DNA of 14,848 nucleotides from an uncultured Oscillospiraceae bacterium (GTDB taxonomy: Bacteria > Bacillota > Clostridia > Oscillospirales > Oscillospiraceae): contig CAAGIT010000065.1 in the NCBI GenBank assembly GCA_900769995.1, positions 1-14,848 of the forward strand, read 5' to 3'. Positions 6,813 through 14,600 of the stretch are shown one piece after another. Every line of letters begins with the position of its first letter. The first letter of the stretch is position 1. The notes under the pieces are model-generated. The model was not told where the DNA came from. It worked only from the letters and a program-made list of their open reading frames with translations, and did not search any database. A program made the translations under genes and the position numbers.

Positions 6813-7040
6813 TTACAGCTCTGAAAACTCGTAGATATAGGTCACTGTGCCGTTGTCATAGGTGTAGACCACCTGACCGGTGGGGCGGACCTCCTTGGTG
6901 AATTTATCAAAGTCCTTGGCGTGCTTCATGCGAACGTAGTCATCGGTACTTGCAAGCTCCGCTTCCTCAAAGTAGGTTTGCGGTTTGGCGGCACCGGCGC
7001 AGCCGTTGAGAAATGTGGCAACGATTTCGTATTCTTTCAT
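6813..7040 (-). CDS. Hypothetical 75-aa protein
   Basis: I do not recognise this protein. It is 75 aa, acidic, soluble and without a signal peptide or membrane segment. A hydrophobic start (KEYEIVATFLNGCAGA) is followed by a charged helix-like middle (DDYVRMKHAKDFDKFTKE) and a beta-like, aromatic end (QVVYTYDNGTVTYIYEF). It is very likely real: AGGAGG sits 7 nt before the ATG, a consensus promoter lies about 45 nt upstream, and a hairpin ends it. It is a single-gene unit convergent with ktrA. No function is proposed. Confidence 0.8.
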   Translation of the reverse strand: MKEYEIVATFLNGCAGAAKPQTYFEEAELASTDDYVRMKHAKDFDKFTKEVRPTGQVVYTYDNGTVTYIYEFSEL

Positions 7041-7082
7041 GGAAAAACCTCCTGTGTATCGATTCAATTGACATCTGGGGAT

Positions 7083-7111
7083 ATTATAGCGAATATTTAC
7101 AGCAATTTCAA
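7083..7111 (-). promoter_or_regulatory. Promoter of the 75-aa hypothetical gene
   Basis: On the minus strand TTGAAA (7111-7106), a 17-nt spacer and TATAAT (7088-7083). The start of transcription would be near 7076, giving a leader of about 35 nt. Confidence 0.8.
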
Positions 7112-7165
7112 ATACAATTATGTGCGTAAAGCGATTTTTTTGCGTCCATATGCACGTATGTAGAA

Positions 7166-7360
7166 TTGGCACGCAGTGCGAAATCACAAGAATCGTGGAA
7201 GCACTATATTTCTTTCATTGCTTATGTGACCAACGATCGGGTGCAGCTTGTGAAGCTCTATCCCGAAGAAAATGCCCAAACCCGAGTGCAGTTGCGCGGC
7301 ATGGGAAGATTGTATATATACTGCAACAAACACGGCCTGCTGCAAAAGAGAATTCCGTAA
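7166..7360 (+). pseudogene. Desulfoferrodoxin/superoxide reductase domain remnant (5' truncated)
   Basis: The frame encodes HYISFIAYVTNDRVQLVKLYPE (split here: HYISFIAYV, TNDRVQLVKLYPE), then LYIYCNKHGL near the end. This is the C-terminal half of the superoxide reductase (SOR) domain found in desulfoferrodoxin-type proteins of Clostridia. The Cys and His of YCNxHG and one His (KHY) of the iron centre remain. The upstream His-containing loop and the HPM motif are missing; the corresponding stretch reads SQESWKH. There is an in-frame TAA at 7127-7129, no good ribosome binding site and only a TTG start. A terminator follows at 7387. I read it as the decayed tail of a once functional gene. A short functional protein is possible but lacks the ligands for the iron site. 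Confidence 0.55.
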
Positions 7361-7386
7361 TGGGAAATATAGGAAAGCAACTGCCG

Positions 7387-7420
7387 AATCACCTGTCTCC
7401 GGAGGCAGGGTGATTTTTTT
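7387..7420 (+). terminator. Terminator after the SOR remnant
   Basis: AATCACC (7387-7393) pairs with GGTGATT (7409-7415). Additional pairing is possible between TGTCTCC and GGAGGCA inside, and a run of seven T (7414-7420) follows. This Rho-independent terminator has no other gene to serve than the SOR remnant, which supports past expression of that gene. It also insulates htpG. Confidence 0.78.
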
Positions 7421-7441
7421 CAACGATGCCACAAAAAGGGC

Positions 7442-7469
7442 TTGCATTTTATTTTTTTCGCGCTATAAT
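7442..7469 (+). promoter_or_regulatory. Sigma-A promoter of htpG
   Basis: TTGCAT (7442-7447), a 16-nt spacer and TATAAT (7464-7469). Transcription would start near 7476, inside the CIRCE element that follows, so HrcA bound there would block initiation. Confidence 0.75.
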
Positions 7470-7473
7470 AGCT

Positions 7474-7500
7474 TTAGCACTCGAATGTAGAGAGTGCCAA
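7474..7500 (+). promoter_or_regulatory. CIRCE element (HrcA operator)
   Basis: TTAGCACTC (7474-7482), exactly nine nucleotides, then GAGTGCCAA (7492-7500). The CIRCE consensus is TTAGCACTC-N9-GAGTGCTAA; only one base of the right arm differs. It overlaps the expected transcription start and lies in the 5' leader of htpG. The HrcA repressor binds CIRCE and releases it after heat or other protein-folding stress. Confidence 0.93.
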
Positions 7501-7522
7501 AATTGCGAAAGAAGTGAATTCT

Positions 7523-9415
7523 ATGGAAAAGAAACAATTTCAGGCGGAGTCGAAACGTCTGTTAGACCTGATGATCAACTCGATTTACACGCACAAGGAG
7601 ATTTTTCTGCGTGAGCTGATTTCGAATGCCTCTGATGCCATCGACAAGCTGGCATATATGGCTTTGACGGATGAGAAGATCGGTTTGAACCGTAGTGATT
7701 TTTCCATTCGTATTGCTACGGACAGCGAAAATCGCACGCTGACCATTTCCGACAACGGCATCGGCATGAACCGTGACGAGATGGAGGAAAATCTGGGAAC
7801 GATCGCCCACAGTGGTTCTCTGGGCTTTAAGACTTCCATGGAGAAGCAGGAGGACATTGACATCATTGGTCAGTTTGGCGTCGGCTTCTATTCCGCGTTC
7901 ATGGTTGCTGAGAAGGTGACTGTGATCTCCAAAAAATACGGTACGGATGAGGCTTGGTGCTGGGAGTCTGAGGGCGTGGAAGGTTATACAATGACCGCTT
8001 GCGAAAAGGACTCCGCAGGAACGGAGATCATTCTGAAGCTGAAAGATGATTCCGAGGAAGAACGCTACAGCGATTATCTGTCCGAGTATCGGCTGCGCGG
8101 ACTGGTCAAAAAGTATTCCGATTATATCCGTTATCCGATCAGGATGGAGGTCGAGGAGCAGCGTCCGACCGCTGATACACAGGACGATGATGAGCCGAAG
8201 TATGAAACCGTTCGCGAGGAACAGACGCTCAACTCGATGATCCCTCTGTGGCAAAAGAGCAAAAAGGACGTGACGCAGGAGGAATATGCGTCGTTTTACC
8301 GCGAAAAGTTCTTCGATTATGAAGAACCCGCAGCGGTCGTGCATATCTCCGTGGAGGGTGCTGTGACCTATAAGGCTTTGCTCTATATCCCGAGCAAAGC
8401 GCCGTACGACTTCTACACCAAGGATTTCAAGGCGGGCTTGCAGCTCTATTCGTCCGGTGTGATGATCATGGAAAACTGCGCCGATCTGCTTCCGGAGCAC
8501 TTCCGTTTTGTCCGGGGCGTGGTCGATACGCAGGATCTGAGCTTGAATATCAGCCGTGAAATGCTGCAGCATACCCGTGAGCTGAAAACGATTGCTGCCA
8601 ATTTGGAAAAGAAAATCAAGGCAGAGCTGCTCAAGCTGCTGGAAAATGATCGCGAGAAGTATGAGAAATTCTATGCCTCTTTCGGCAGACAGCTCAAGTT
8701 CGGTTTAGCCTCCGACTACGGTATGCACAAGGAGCTGCTGCAGGATCTGATCGAGTTCCATTCGGACAAAGAGGGAAAACTCGTGACATTGAAAGAATAC
8801 TGCACTGCCATGCCGGAGTCGCAGAAGCATATTTATTATGTATCAGGCAACCGCGCAGACCAGCTTTCCAAGCTGCCGCAGACGAAGCTGCTGCGTGACC
8901 GCGGCTTTGATGTCCTGCTGATGACCGAGCAGGTGGATGAATTTTTGCCGAATACGCTTCGAACCTATGATTCGCATGAATTCCGCAATATCCTGACCGA
9001 TGATCTTGACCTTGCAACCGACGAGGAAAAGAAGGCCACGGAGGAAAAGACAGAGACATTCAAGGATTGTCTGGACTTTATCAAAGAAACCCTCGGCGAG
9101 AAGGTCACAGAGGTTCGCATCTCGGCGGATCTCGGTGCGCATCCGGTCACGATGGTGCCCGATGGCGGCATGAGCTTTGAAATGGAAAAATACTTCCGCA
9201 GCCTTGATCCGAATTCCGATTATCACTGCGGTCGTGTGCTGGAGCTCAACGCGGAGCATCCGGCAGTGCTTGCCTTGCGTGATAGCATGGAAGCCGACAA
9301 GGAAAAAGCCAAAAAATATGCCGAGCTGCTCTATTGTCAGGGCTTGCTGATGGCAAATCTTCCGCTTGAGGATCCGACAGCCTATACCGATCTTGTTTGC
9401 GAACTGATGAAATAA
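7523..9415 (+). CDS. htpG: Molecular chaperone HtpG (bacterial Hsp90)
   Basis: A 630-aa cytosolic ATP-dependent chaperone, full length (E. coli HtpG is about 624 aa). The GHKL ATPase domain (1 to about 215) has ELISNASDAIDKL (31-43, N35 binds Mg), SDNGIGM (76-82), GTIAHSG (92-98) and GQFGVGFYSAF (116-126). The middle domain shows PLWQKSKKDVTQEEY, VRGVVDTQDLSLNISRE and LQHTRELKTI. A C-terminal dimerisation domain follows to the end (SLDPNSDYHCGRVLELNAEHP). ATG 7523 is preferred over GTG 7514 because the SD-like AAGAAGTGA (about 7509-7517) overlaps the GTG and is well spaced from the ATG. It is monocistronic, controlled by CIRCE, and ended by a 19-bp hairpin. Confidence 0.97.
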   Translation: MEKKQFQAESKRLLDLMINSIYTHKEIFLRELISNASDAIDKLAYMALTDEKIGLNRSDFSIRIATDSENRTLTISDNGIGMNRDEMEENLGTIAHSGSLGFKTSMEKQEDIDIIGQFGVGFYSAFMVAEKVTVISKKYGTDEAWCWESEGVEGYTMTACEKDSAGTEIILKLKDDSEEERYSDYLSEYRLRGLVKKYSDYIRYPIRMEVEEQRPTADTQDDDEPKYETVREEQTLNSMIPLWQKSKKDVTQEEYASFYREKFFDYEEPAAVVHISVEGAVTYKALLYIPSKAPYDFYTKDFKAGLQLYSSGVMIMENCADLLPEHFRFVRGVVDTQDLSLNISREMLQHTRELKTIAANLEKKIKAELLKLLENDREKYEKFYASFGRQLKFGLASDYGMHKELLQDLIEFHSDKEGKLVTLKEYCTAMPESQKHIYYVSGNRADQLSKLPQTKLLRDRGFDVLLMTEQVDEFLPNTLRTYDSHEFRNILTDDLDLATDEEKKATEEKTETFKDCLDFIKETLGEKVTEVRISADLGAHPVTMVPDGGMSFEMEKYFRSLDPNSDYHCGRVLELNAEHPAVLALRDSMEADKEKAKKYAELLYCQGLLMANLPLEDPTAYTDLVCELMK

Positions 9416-9421
9416 GAAAAC

Positions 9422-9465
9422 AACCGCACCCTGTTTCTTAGACAAATAAGAAACAGGGTGCGGTT
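9422..9465. terminator. 19-bp perfect hairpin between htpG and the yihY-like gene
   Basis: The arms 9422-9440 (AACCGCACCC...TTTCTTA) and 9447-9465 (TAAGAAA...GGGTGCGGTT) are perfectly complementary over 19 bp around the loop GACAAA. They are followed on the plus strand by TATTC. The last base of the right arm is the first base of the stop codon triplet of the minus-strand gene, so the structure serves both convergent genes. Its core resembles that of the terminator at 1143-1175. Confidence 0.85.
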
Positions 9466-10283
9466 TATTCAGAGAGTTTGCGCTTTTCCAGCCAGTGGTT
9501 GAATACGCAGCCATAAAACAGAATGGAGATACAGATATACAGCCACAGCATACCGACGGCAATGATCGACAAGCTGCCATACAGAACGGAGTAGTCACCA
9601 AATACGCGGATATACAGGGAAAAGCCATAGGTAAAAACCAGCCAGCCAAGCGCGGCCAATGCGGCACCGGGAAACGCGCTGCGGAATCGGATCTTCTTGT
9701 TTGGGAAGGCGGAAAACATAAAGCTGAAGATCACGGTCAGCACCGCAAGCACGATCAATTCGCGGAATCGCAATAAGGAAGCGATCAAATGCAGAACGGG
9801 AACCGCCTGCCTTTCGCAAAACGCGGCAAATTCCTGACCGAAGCCGTGAATCACGAGTGTCAGCACAAGAGCGATCAGCAGAAGCACCATATAAAGCATA
9901 CATAGCAGCCTGCGTATCAGATAGCTGCGGTTTTCGCGAGTGCGGTAGATGCCGTTAATGCCCTGCTGGATGCAGTAAACGCCGCGGGAGGATGACCAAA
10001 CGGCAATGATCGCCGTAATGGAGATCAGTGCGGCTGTGCCGTTTGTGCTCATGTCTTCGATCATACGGGACAGCAGCGGCTCAAAAACCTGTGGTACGAC
10101 ACCTAAAAAAGCATCGAGCAGATCGGCATTGGAATAGCCGATGTATGGTAAAATACTGACGAGCAGCATGACAGCAGGGAACAGGGACAGCACGATATAA
10201 AACGAGGCATTTGCCGCATAGAGGGAAACACGGTATGCACTGAGCTTATGAAGCAACAATTTTGCACGATGAATGTATTTCAT
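9465..10283 (-). CDS. YihY/BrkB family inner membrane protein
   Basis: A 272-aa integral membrane protein of the YihY/virulence factor BrkB family (formerly and wrongly called RNase BN). Six hydrophobic segments are visible. The family hallmarks are NASFYIVLSLFPAVMLLVS (about 26-44), WSSSRGVYCIQQGINGIYR (about 96-114), FPGAALAALGWLVFTYGF and YSVLYGSLSIIAVGMLWLY near the C-terminus. The family's biochemical role is not settled; export or envelope functions have been proposed. The start at 10283 is supported by GAGG 8 nt upstream on the minus strand. It is convergent with htpG and divergent from the sugar isomerase-like gene; I found no clear promoter for it. Confidence 0.92.
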   Translation of the reverse strand: MKYIHRAKLLLHKLSAYRVSLYAANASFYIVLSLFPAVMLLVSILPYIGYSNADLLDAFLGVVPQVFEPLLSRMIEDMSTNGTAALISITAIIAVWSSSRGVYCIQQGINGIYRTRENRSYLIRRLLCMLYMVLLLIALVLTLVIHGFGQEFAAFCERQAVPVLHLIASLLRFRELIVLAVLTVIFSFMFSAFPNKKIRFRSAFPGAALAALGWLVFTYGFSLYIRVFGDYSVLYGSLSIIAVGMLWLYICISILFYGCVFNHWLEKRKLSE

Positions 10284-10326
10284 GCCGGGTTCCTCACTTA
10301 CAGAACAAAATGATGCATATTAAAAA

Positions 10327-10355
10327 TTGACAATGCTTCGCGCAGATGATATACT
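10327..10355 (+). promoter_or_regulatory. Promoter of the sugar isomerase-like gene
   Basis: TTGACA (10327-10332), a 17-nt spacer and TATACT (10350-10355): a near-perfect sigma-A promoter. Transcription should begin near 10362, with a leader of about 50 nt. No operator-like repeat stands out, so constitutive expression is plausible. Confidence 0.85.
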
Positions 10356-10412
10356 GAATGTGTAGTATTATATGTGTTTCCAGAGAAATCATACCGAAAC
10401 AGGAAGTGAACT

Positions 10413-11312
10413 ATGTTTTATCAGATCAGCAGCTCCATGGCGAGCTTTTGTAAATTCATGACCGTTGCAGAAGCGATGGAACTTCTGCGGGGTGCAGGCT
10501 TTGAAAGTGTGGATTTCCCGTTCAGCGCTTATTCCTCCACGCCGAATGCGCCGCTAAACCAAGAGAATTGGCGCGACTGGGTGAGGGAAGTGAAGCGCAC
10601 CTCCGAAATGCTCAACCTTCCGATCACGCAGGCGCACGCAACATGGCGGCAGGCAATGCCGGACGATCTGCATTATGAAGCGCCGGAGGATGTCTATCTG
10701 CGTACAATGGAGGCGTGCCGCATGGTCGGCTGCCGTCATTTGATCTTCCACCCGATGCGCCAGTCCAATCGCGTGGACAGTCCGGCAATGCGGCAGCGTA
10801 TCCACGATTGGAATGTCCGTTGGTTCCATGATCTTTTGCCTACGGCGGAACGCTTTGATGTCATCATCAATTTGGAGAACACCTTTGATTCTCACCATAC
10901 CCAACTCCCCGGAGATCAGCCCTATCCCTATACGACTGCGCGGGATATGCTCGACCTGATGCACGACATCGGCTCGAGCCGCGTGCAAATCTGCCTGGAT
11001 ACGGGCCATGCCAACATCAGCGGTCAGGATATTCCGTCCATGATCCGCGCATTCCGCTCCGACCTTGCAACAGTGCATCTGAACGATAATTACGGCTATA
11101 TCGCCCCTGTCTATGAGGATTTGCATCTGTTTCCGGGCTATGGCCGCATCGATTGGCAGCCGGTGTTTGCCGCGTTGCGTGAGGTAGGCTTCAAGGGCGT
11201 GATGAACATTGAGCCGATCGCGGAGCTGCGGAGAGTATCTCAGCCGATCCGGCGGATCCAGCTCCGTGCTGCCGCACAGACGCTGCGAACGCTCATAGAG
11301 GAAAGTAAGTAG
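10413..11312 (+). CDS. Sugar phosphate isomerase/epimerase-family TIM-barrel protein
   Basis: A 299-aa protein of the xylose isomerase-like/AP endonuclease family 2 TIM-barrel superfamily. Predicted metal ligands can be read in order: E155 in NLENTF, D196 and H199 in CLDTGHAN, H222 in VHLNDN and E267 in NIEPIA. DLHLFPGYGRIDW (236-248) is the usual lid/metal loop that ends with the substrate-facing region. No signal peptide is present, so it is cytosolic. The substrate cannot be told from the sequence; relatives act on ketohexoses, inosose or hydroxypyruvate. GGAAGTGA (10402-10409) precedes the ATG. It is a single gene with its own promoter and has no carbohydrate-uptake genes beside it. Confidence 0.87.
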   Translation: MFYQISSSMASFCKFMTVAEAMELLRGAGFESVDFPFSAYSSTPNAPLNQENWRDWVREVKRTSEMLNLPITQAHATWRQAMPDDLHYEAPEDVYLRTMEACRMVGCRHLIFHPMRQSNRVDSPAMRQRIHDWNVRWFHDLLPTAERFDVIINLENTFDSHHTQLPGDQPYPYTTARDMLDLMHDIGSSRVQICLDTGHANISGQDIPSMIRAFRSDLATVHLNDNYGYIAPVYEDLHLFPGYGRIDWQPVFAALREVGFKGVMNIEPIAELRRVSQPIRRIQLRAAAQTLRTLIEESK

Positions 11313-11462
11313 ATTTATAGAAATAATGTGGGGAACCCCTTTCCAAATTGGTTTTTTGCTGGAATTGTTCCGGGTGGTTCCGGAAAAATTATCCAAAACA
11401 TGAGATAAATTAGCCGATAACGACTAAAATGTTTGCTTTCTCTCAAAAACTGCTTTTTTTAC
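11313..11462. other. Intergenic stretch without a recognisable gene
   Basis: An AT-rich gap between the isomerase-like gene and the surface-protein promoter. It holds a 6-bp hairpin (TTCCGG, GTGGTT, CCGGAA near 11365-11382) without a T-run, and a short T-tract after a weak CCAA/TTGG repeat (near 11343-11357). Neither is a convincing terminator. No open frame with a ribosome binding site was seen on either strand. Confidence 0.5.
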
Positions 11463-11497
11463 TTGAAACCCAAGTTTTTCATTGCTATACTTATAAT
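11463..11497 (+). promoter_or_regulatory. Promoter of the secreted Cys-module protein
   Basis: TTGAAA (11463-11468), a 17-nt spacer and TATACT (11486-11491), directly followed by a second -10-like TATAAT (11492-11497). Transcription should begin near 11498-11504, so the leader is about 140-145 nt long. Confidence 0.7.
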
Positions 11498-11555
11498 GCT
11501 TTTCGTCGGCCATTCAATTAGTATTTATGTTTCTCAGTGACCGCAATATATTGTG

Positions 11556-11586
11556 ATGATTTGACTCGGGAAACCGAGTCTGTCAT
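11556..11586 (+). promoter_or_regulatory. Structured element in the leader of the surface-protein mRNA
   Basis: A hairpin GACTCGG (11563-11569), GAAA tetraloop, CCGAGTC (11574-11580), extended below a TTT/TG internal loop by ATGA/TCAT pairing. A separate palindrome CAATATATTG lies just upstream (11544-11553). No T-run follows directly, so it is not a terminator. It may stabilise the mRNA or be regulatory. It matches no riboswitch class I can recall. Confidence 0.5.
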
Positions 11587-11644
11587 ATCGTGACCCAATC
11601 CCTGCGCGCAAATCCCTAAATTTTTTTATTAAGGAGAGAAATGT

Positions 11645-14600
11645 ATGCACACTAAGCGAATCCTAAGCATGGTTCTTGCAATCGTTATGGTCGTTTCCCT
11701 GTTTGCAGGAATCGCAATGACCGCAAGTGCGGCAACAGGAACCTTTACGAAGTTCACCGGAACTGAACTGGTCGAAGGCGACTATGTCATCACTTACGGC
11801 ACCAACGCACTCGGCAATACTGTTGCCAACGGCCGTCTGGCGAATGGTTCTGCGTTCGCCGTTTCCAACAACGCCATCGCGAACCCCGCGGATGACATCG
11901 TATGGCACATCGCACCCACCGCAGATGGCACCGCATGGACCATCTACAACGCTGCTGTTAAGTCCTATGCTGCCGGCACCGGCGTTAAGAACAAGGCACA
12001 GCTTCTGACCGCTGCTACTGACACCAAGGCTCAGTGGACGGTCACAGTCAACACAGACGGCACGGTTGAATTCACAAATGTTGCCAATGCCGCTGCCAAC
12101 GTAAACAAGACCCTCCGTAACAACGGCGCTAATGGTTGGGCCTGCTATTCCACCGGCACCGGTGGCGCCTTGACCCTGTACAAGCTAACGACCGTTGTCT
12201 GCGAGCACACCAACACCACCGAAGTGGCTGAGGTTCCTGCAACCTGCACCACTGCCGGCACGACTGCCGGTGTTGTCTGCGCAGATTGCGGCACTGTCAT
12301 CAGCGGCTGTCAGGTCATTGCCGCAACCGGTCACACCTATGCTAACTATGTTTGCAACAATGACGGTACGCACACCGGCACGTGCGCTTGCGGCGACACG
12401 ATCACCGTGAACTGCGCTACCACAGCCATCGTCACTGAGGCCGGAGGCACTGAGCTTGAGTGCTCGGTCTGCGGTTATATGTGGACGCTGGAGCAGTACA
12501 CTAAGACTGCCACATTTGCAAATGGCGATCAGGTTGTTATCTACAACCCCACCAACGCTGTTATGCTCGGCTCTGCTGCATCCGGCAAAAAACTCGTCGG
12601 TGTTACGGTTCCCGCTGACTATGTCACCACGACAAAGATCCTGGTTGCCGACGGCGCTGCTGTTATGACCATCGCCGATTACGATGAGGCGACCGGCTAC
12701 TTTAAGCTTTCTGTTACCGATGCGGCAGGCAATGTCACTTACCTGACCACCGCTGCAACCGGCGGTTCCCTGAGCTTCGCCGCTGCACCCGCTGCGGGTG
12801 AGACGGATTACGGTCTGTGGGTTCTCGATACCACTACCGGCCTTGTCATTAAGAGCGTGAATGCTCTGAACGGCACGAAGGTTCAGGCTCTCGAGTATTA
12901 CAATGGCTTCACCACTTATGGCACCAATACCACCGCTGCTTATCAGATGGAGATCTACTCCAACAACGTCGCCTGTGCTCATGTAAATCAGGAGACGGTC
13001 GGTCTGGTCGCAGCGACCTGCCTGCTGCCCGGCTACTCCGGTGATGTCGTCTGCTCTGACTGCGGCGCGGTTATCACTGCCGGTTCCGCTGTTGCGGCTC
13101 TCGGCCACAACTTCGTTGATGGCACCTGCGCAAACTGCGGTGCTACCCAGCTCACTGCGCAGAACGTTACTGCTCTGACCAATGGCCAGACCATCTACAT
13201 CTACAATGCGGCTACCGGCTACACCCTGACCAACGTTGCTTCTACCGTGAATGCCGGTTATCTGGTCGGCCTGCCCAGCACGGTCGTGGGCTCCACCCTG
13301 ACCACCAGCTCTGATGCGCTCCTGCTGACCGTTGAGGTCGTTGAGGGCGGCTACAAGTTCAAGAACGGCGACCTGTACCTGACCTATACTGACGCCAGAA
13401 ACGACCTCACCATGGCTGCTGACAGCGATCACGCTGTTTGGGCACTGGATGCAGAGTATCATCTGACCGCTGTCAACAGCGGCTACACCTACAATGGTGT
13501 TGCAAGCGTCCTCTATCTCCAGGCTTACAGCGTAAAGGGCGGCTTCACCACCTATTCCACCAGCACGATCGACAACAACTTTGTTCTTTCCTTCTACGAT
13601 CCCAACGCTGTTGCTTGCGAGCACGCTTGGAACGAAGGTGAGGTTACCACTCCCGCGACCTGTGTTGCTGAAGGAGTTAAGACCTACACCTGCTCCCTCT
13701 GCGGCATGACCAAGACGGAAGTCATTCCTGCTACGGGCGCACACAACTATGTGGATGCTGTTTGCTCCGTTTGCGGCGCTGTTAACGTTGCTGCATTGGA
13801 TTACTCCGGCAACTACTATATCGCAGCCATCCGTGCCACTGGCAACTATATGTGGATGACCAACGATATGAGCACCGGCAATCGCTACTCCGAAGCTGAT
13901 TCCGGCCTGACCGTACTGCCCGCATCTATCGATGCTGATGTTGTTGCGGCAAACGATTGGACTCTCGCAAAGCAGGAGGACGGCACCTACATCCTTTCCG
14001 CTACTTATGCCGGCACCAAGAAGTATGTTGGCTGGGCCAGCGGCAACTCTGCTCTTCTGTGTGAAGAAGGCAATGCAAACATCAAGAACCTGACTCTTAC
14101 CTCTGCTGACGGCGTATTTAACCTCAGCTTCTATTCTGATGGCGAAGCTGCTGACAGATACCTGTCCCTGAACGCCAACACCACCAGCAAGTACTTTGCA
14201 TTCTATAAGGGCACTCAGAAACAGGATCTGTCCCTGATTCCTGTTACTGCCGAGCCCGCACATGCGCACAGCTATGCTTGGGACGGCATTGTCGGCACTG
14301 ACGGCAGCCACACCCTGGCTTGCACCTGCACCTATGGCACCTGCGACGCAGCTACCATCACCGAAGCTTGTAACTATGTAGGTGGTGTTTGCTCCGTCTG
14401 CGGCGCTGCTGAGCCCGTCGCCGAAACCCATACTGCCACTTACCTTGAAGGTCAGGCGGCAACCTGCACCGAAGCCGGTGTCGTTGCTTACTGGTACTGC
14501 GCGGAGTGCTACAGTGTTGAAGCTGCTGCTCACTCCGGCAAGGCTTACTCTGACGAAGCGATGACTGTTGAAATCGCTGCTGAGGATCTTGTCATCGCCG

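Noticed and set aside
7562..8572. 336-aa open frame antisense to htpG
   Set aside because: It is a shadow of the highly conserved htpG frame, with no ribosome binding site and no recognisable domain.
10554..11396. 280-aa open frame antisense to the isomerase-like gene
   Set aside because: It is antisense to a TIM-barrel gene with all metal ligands present, and has no start signals.
11641..11655. ATG at 11641 as the surface-protein start
   Set aside because: It encodes only four codons before TAA. The ATG at 11645 has a better distance from AAGGAG and leads into a signal peptide.
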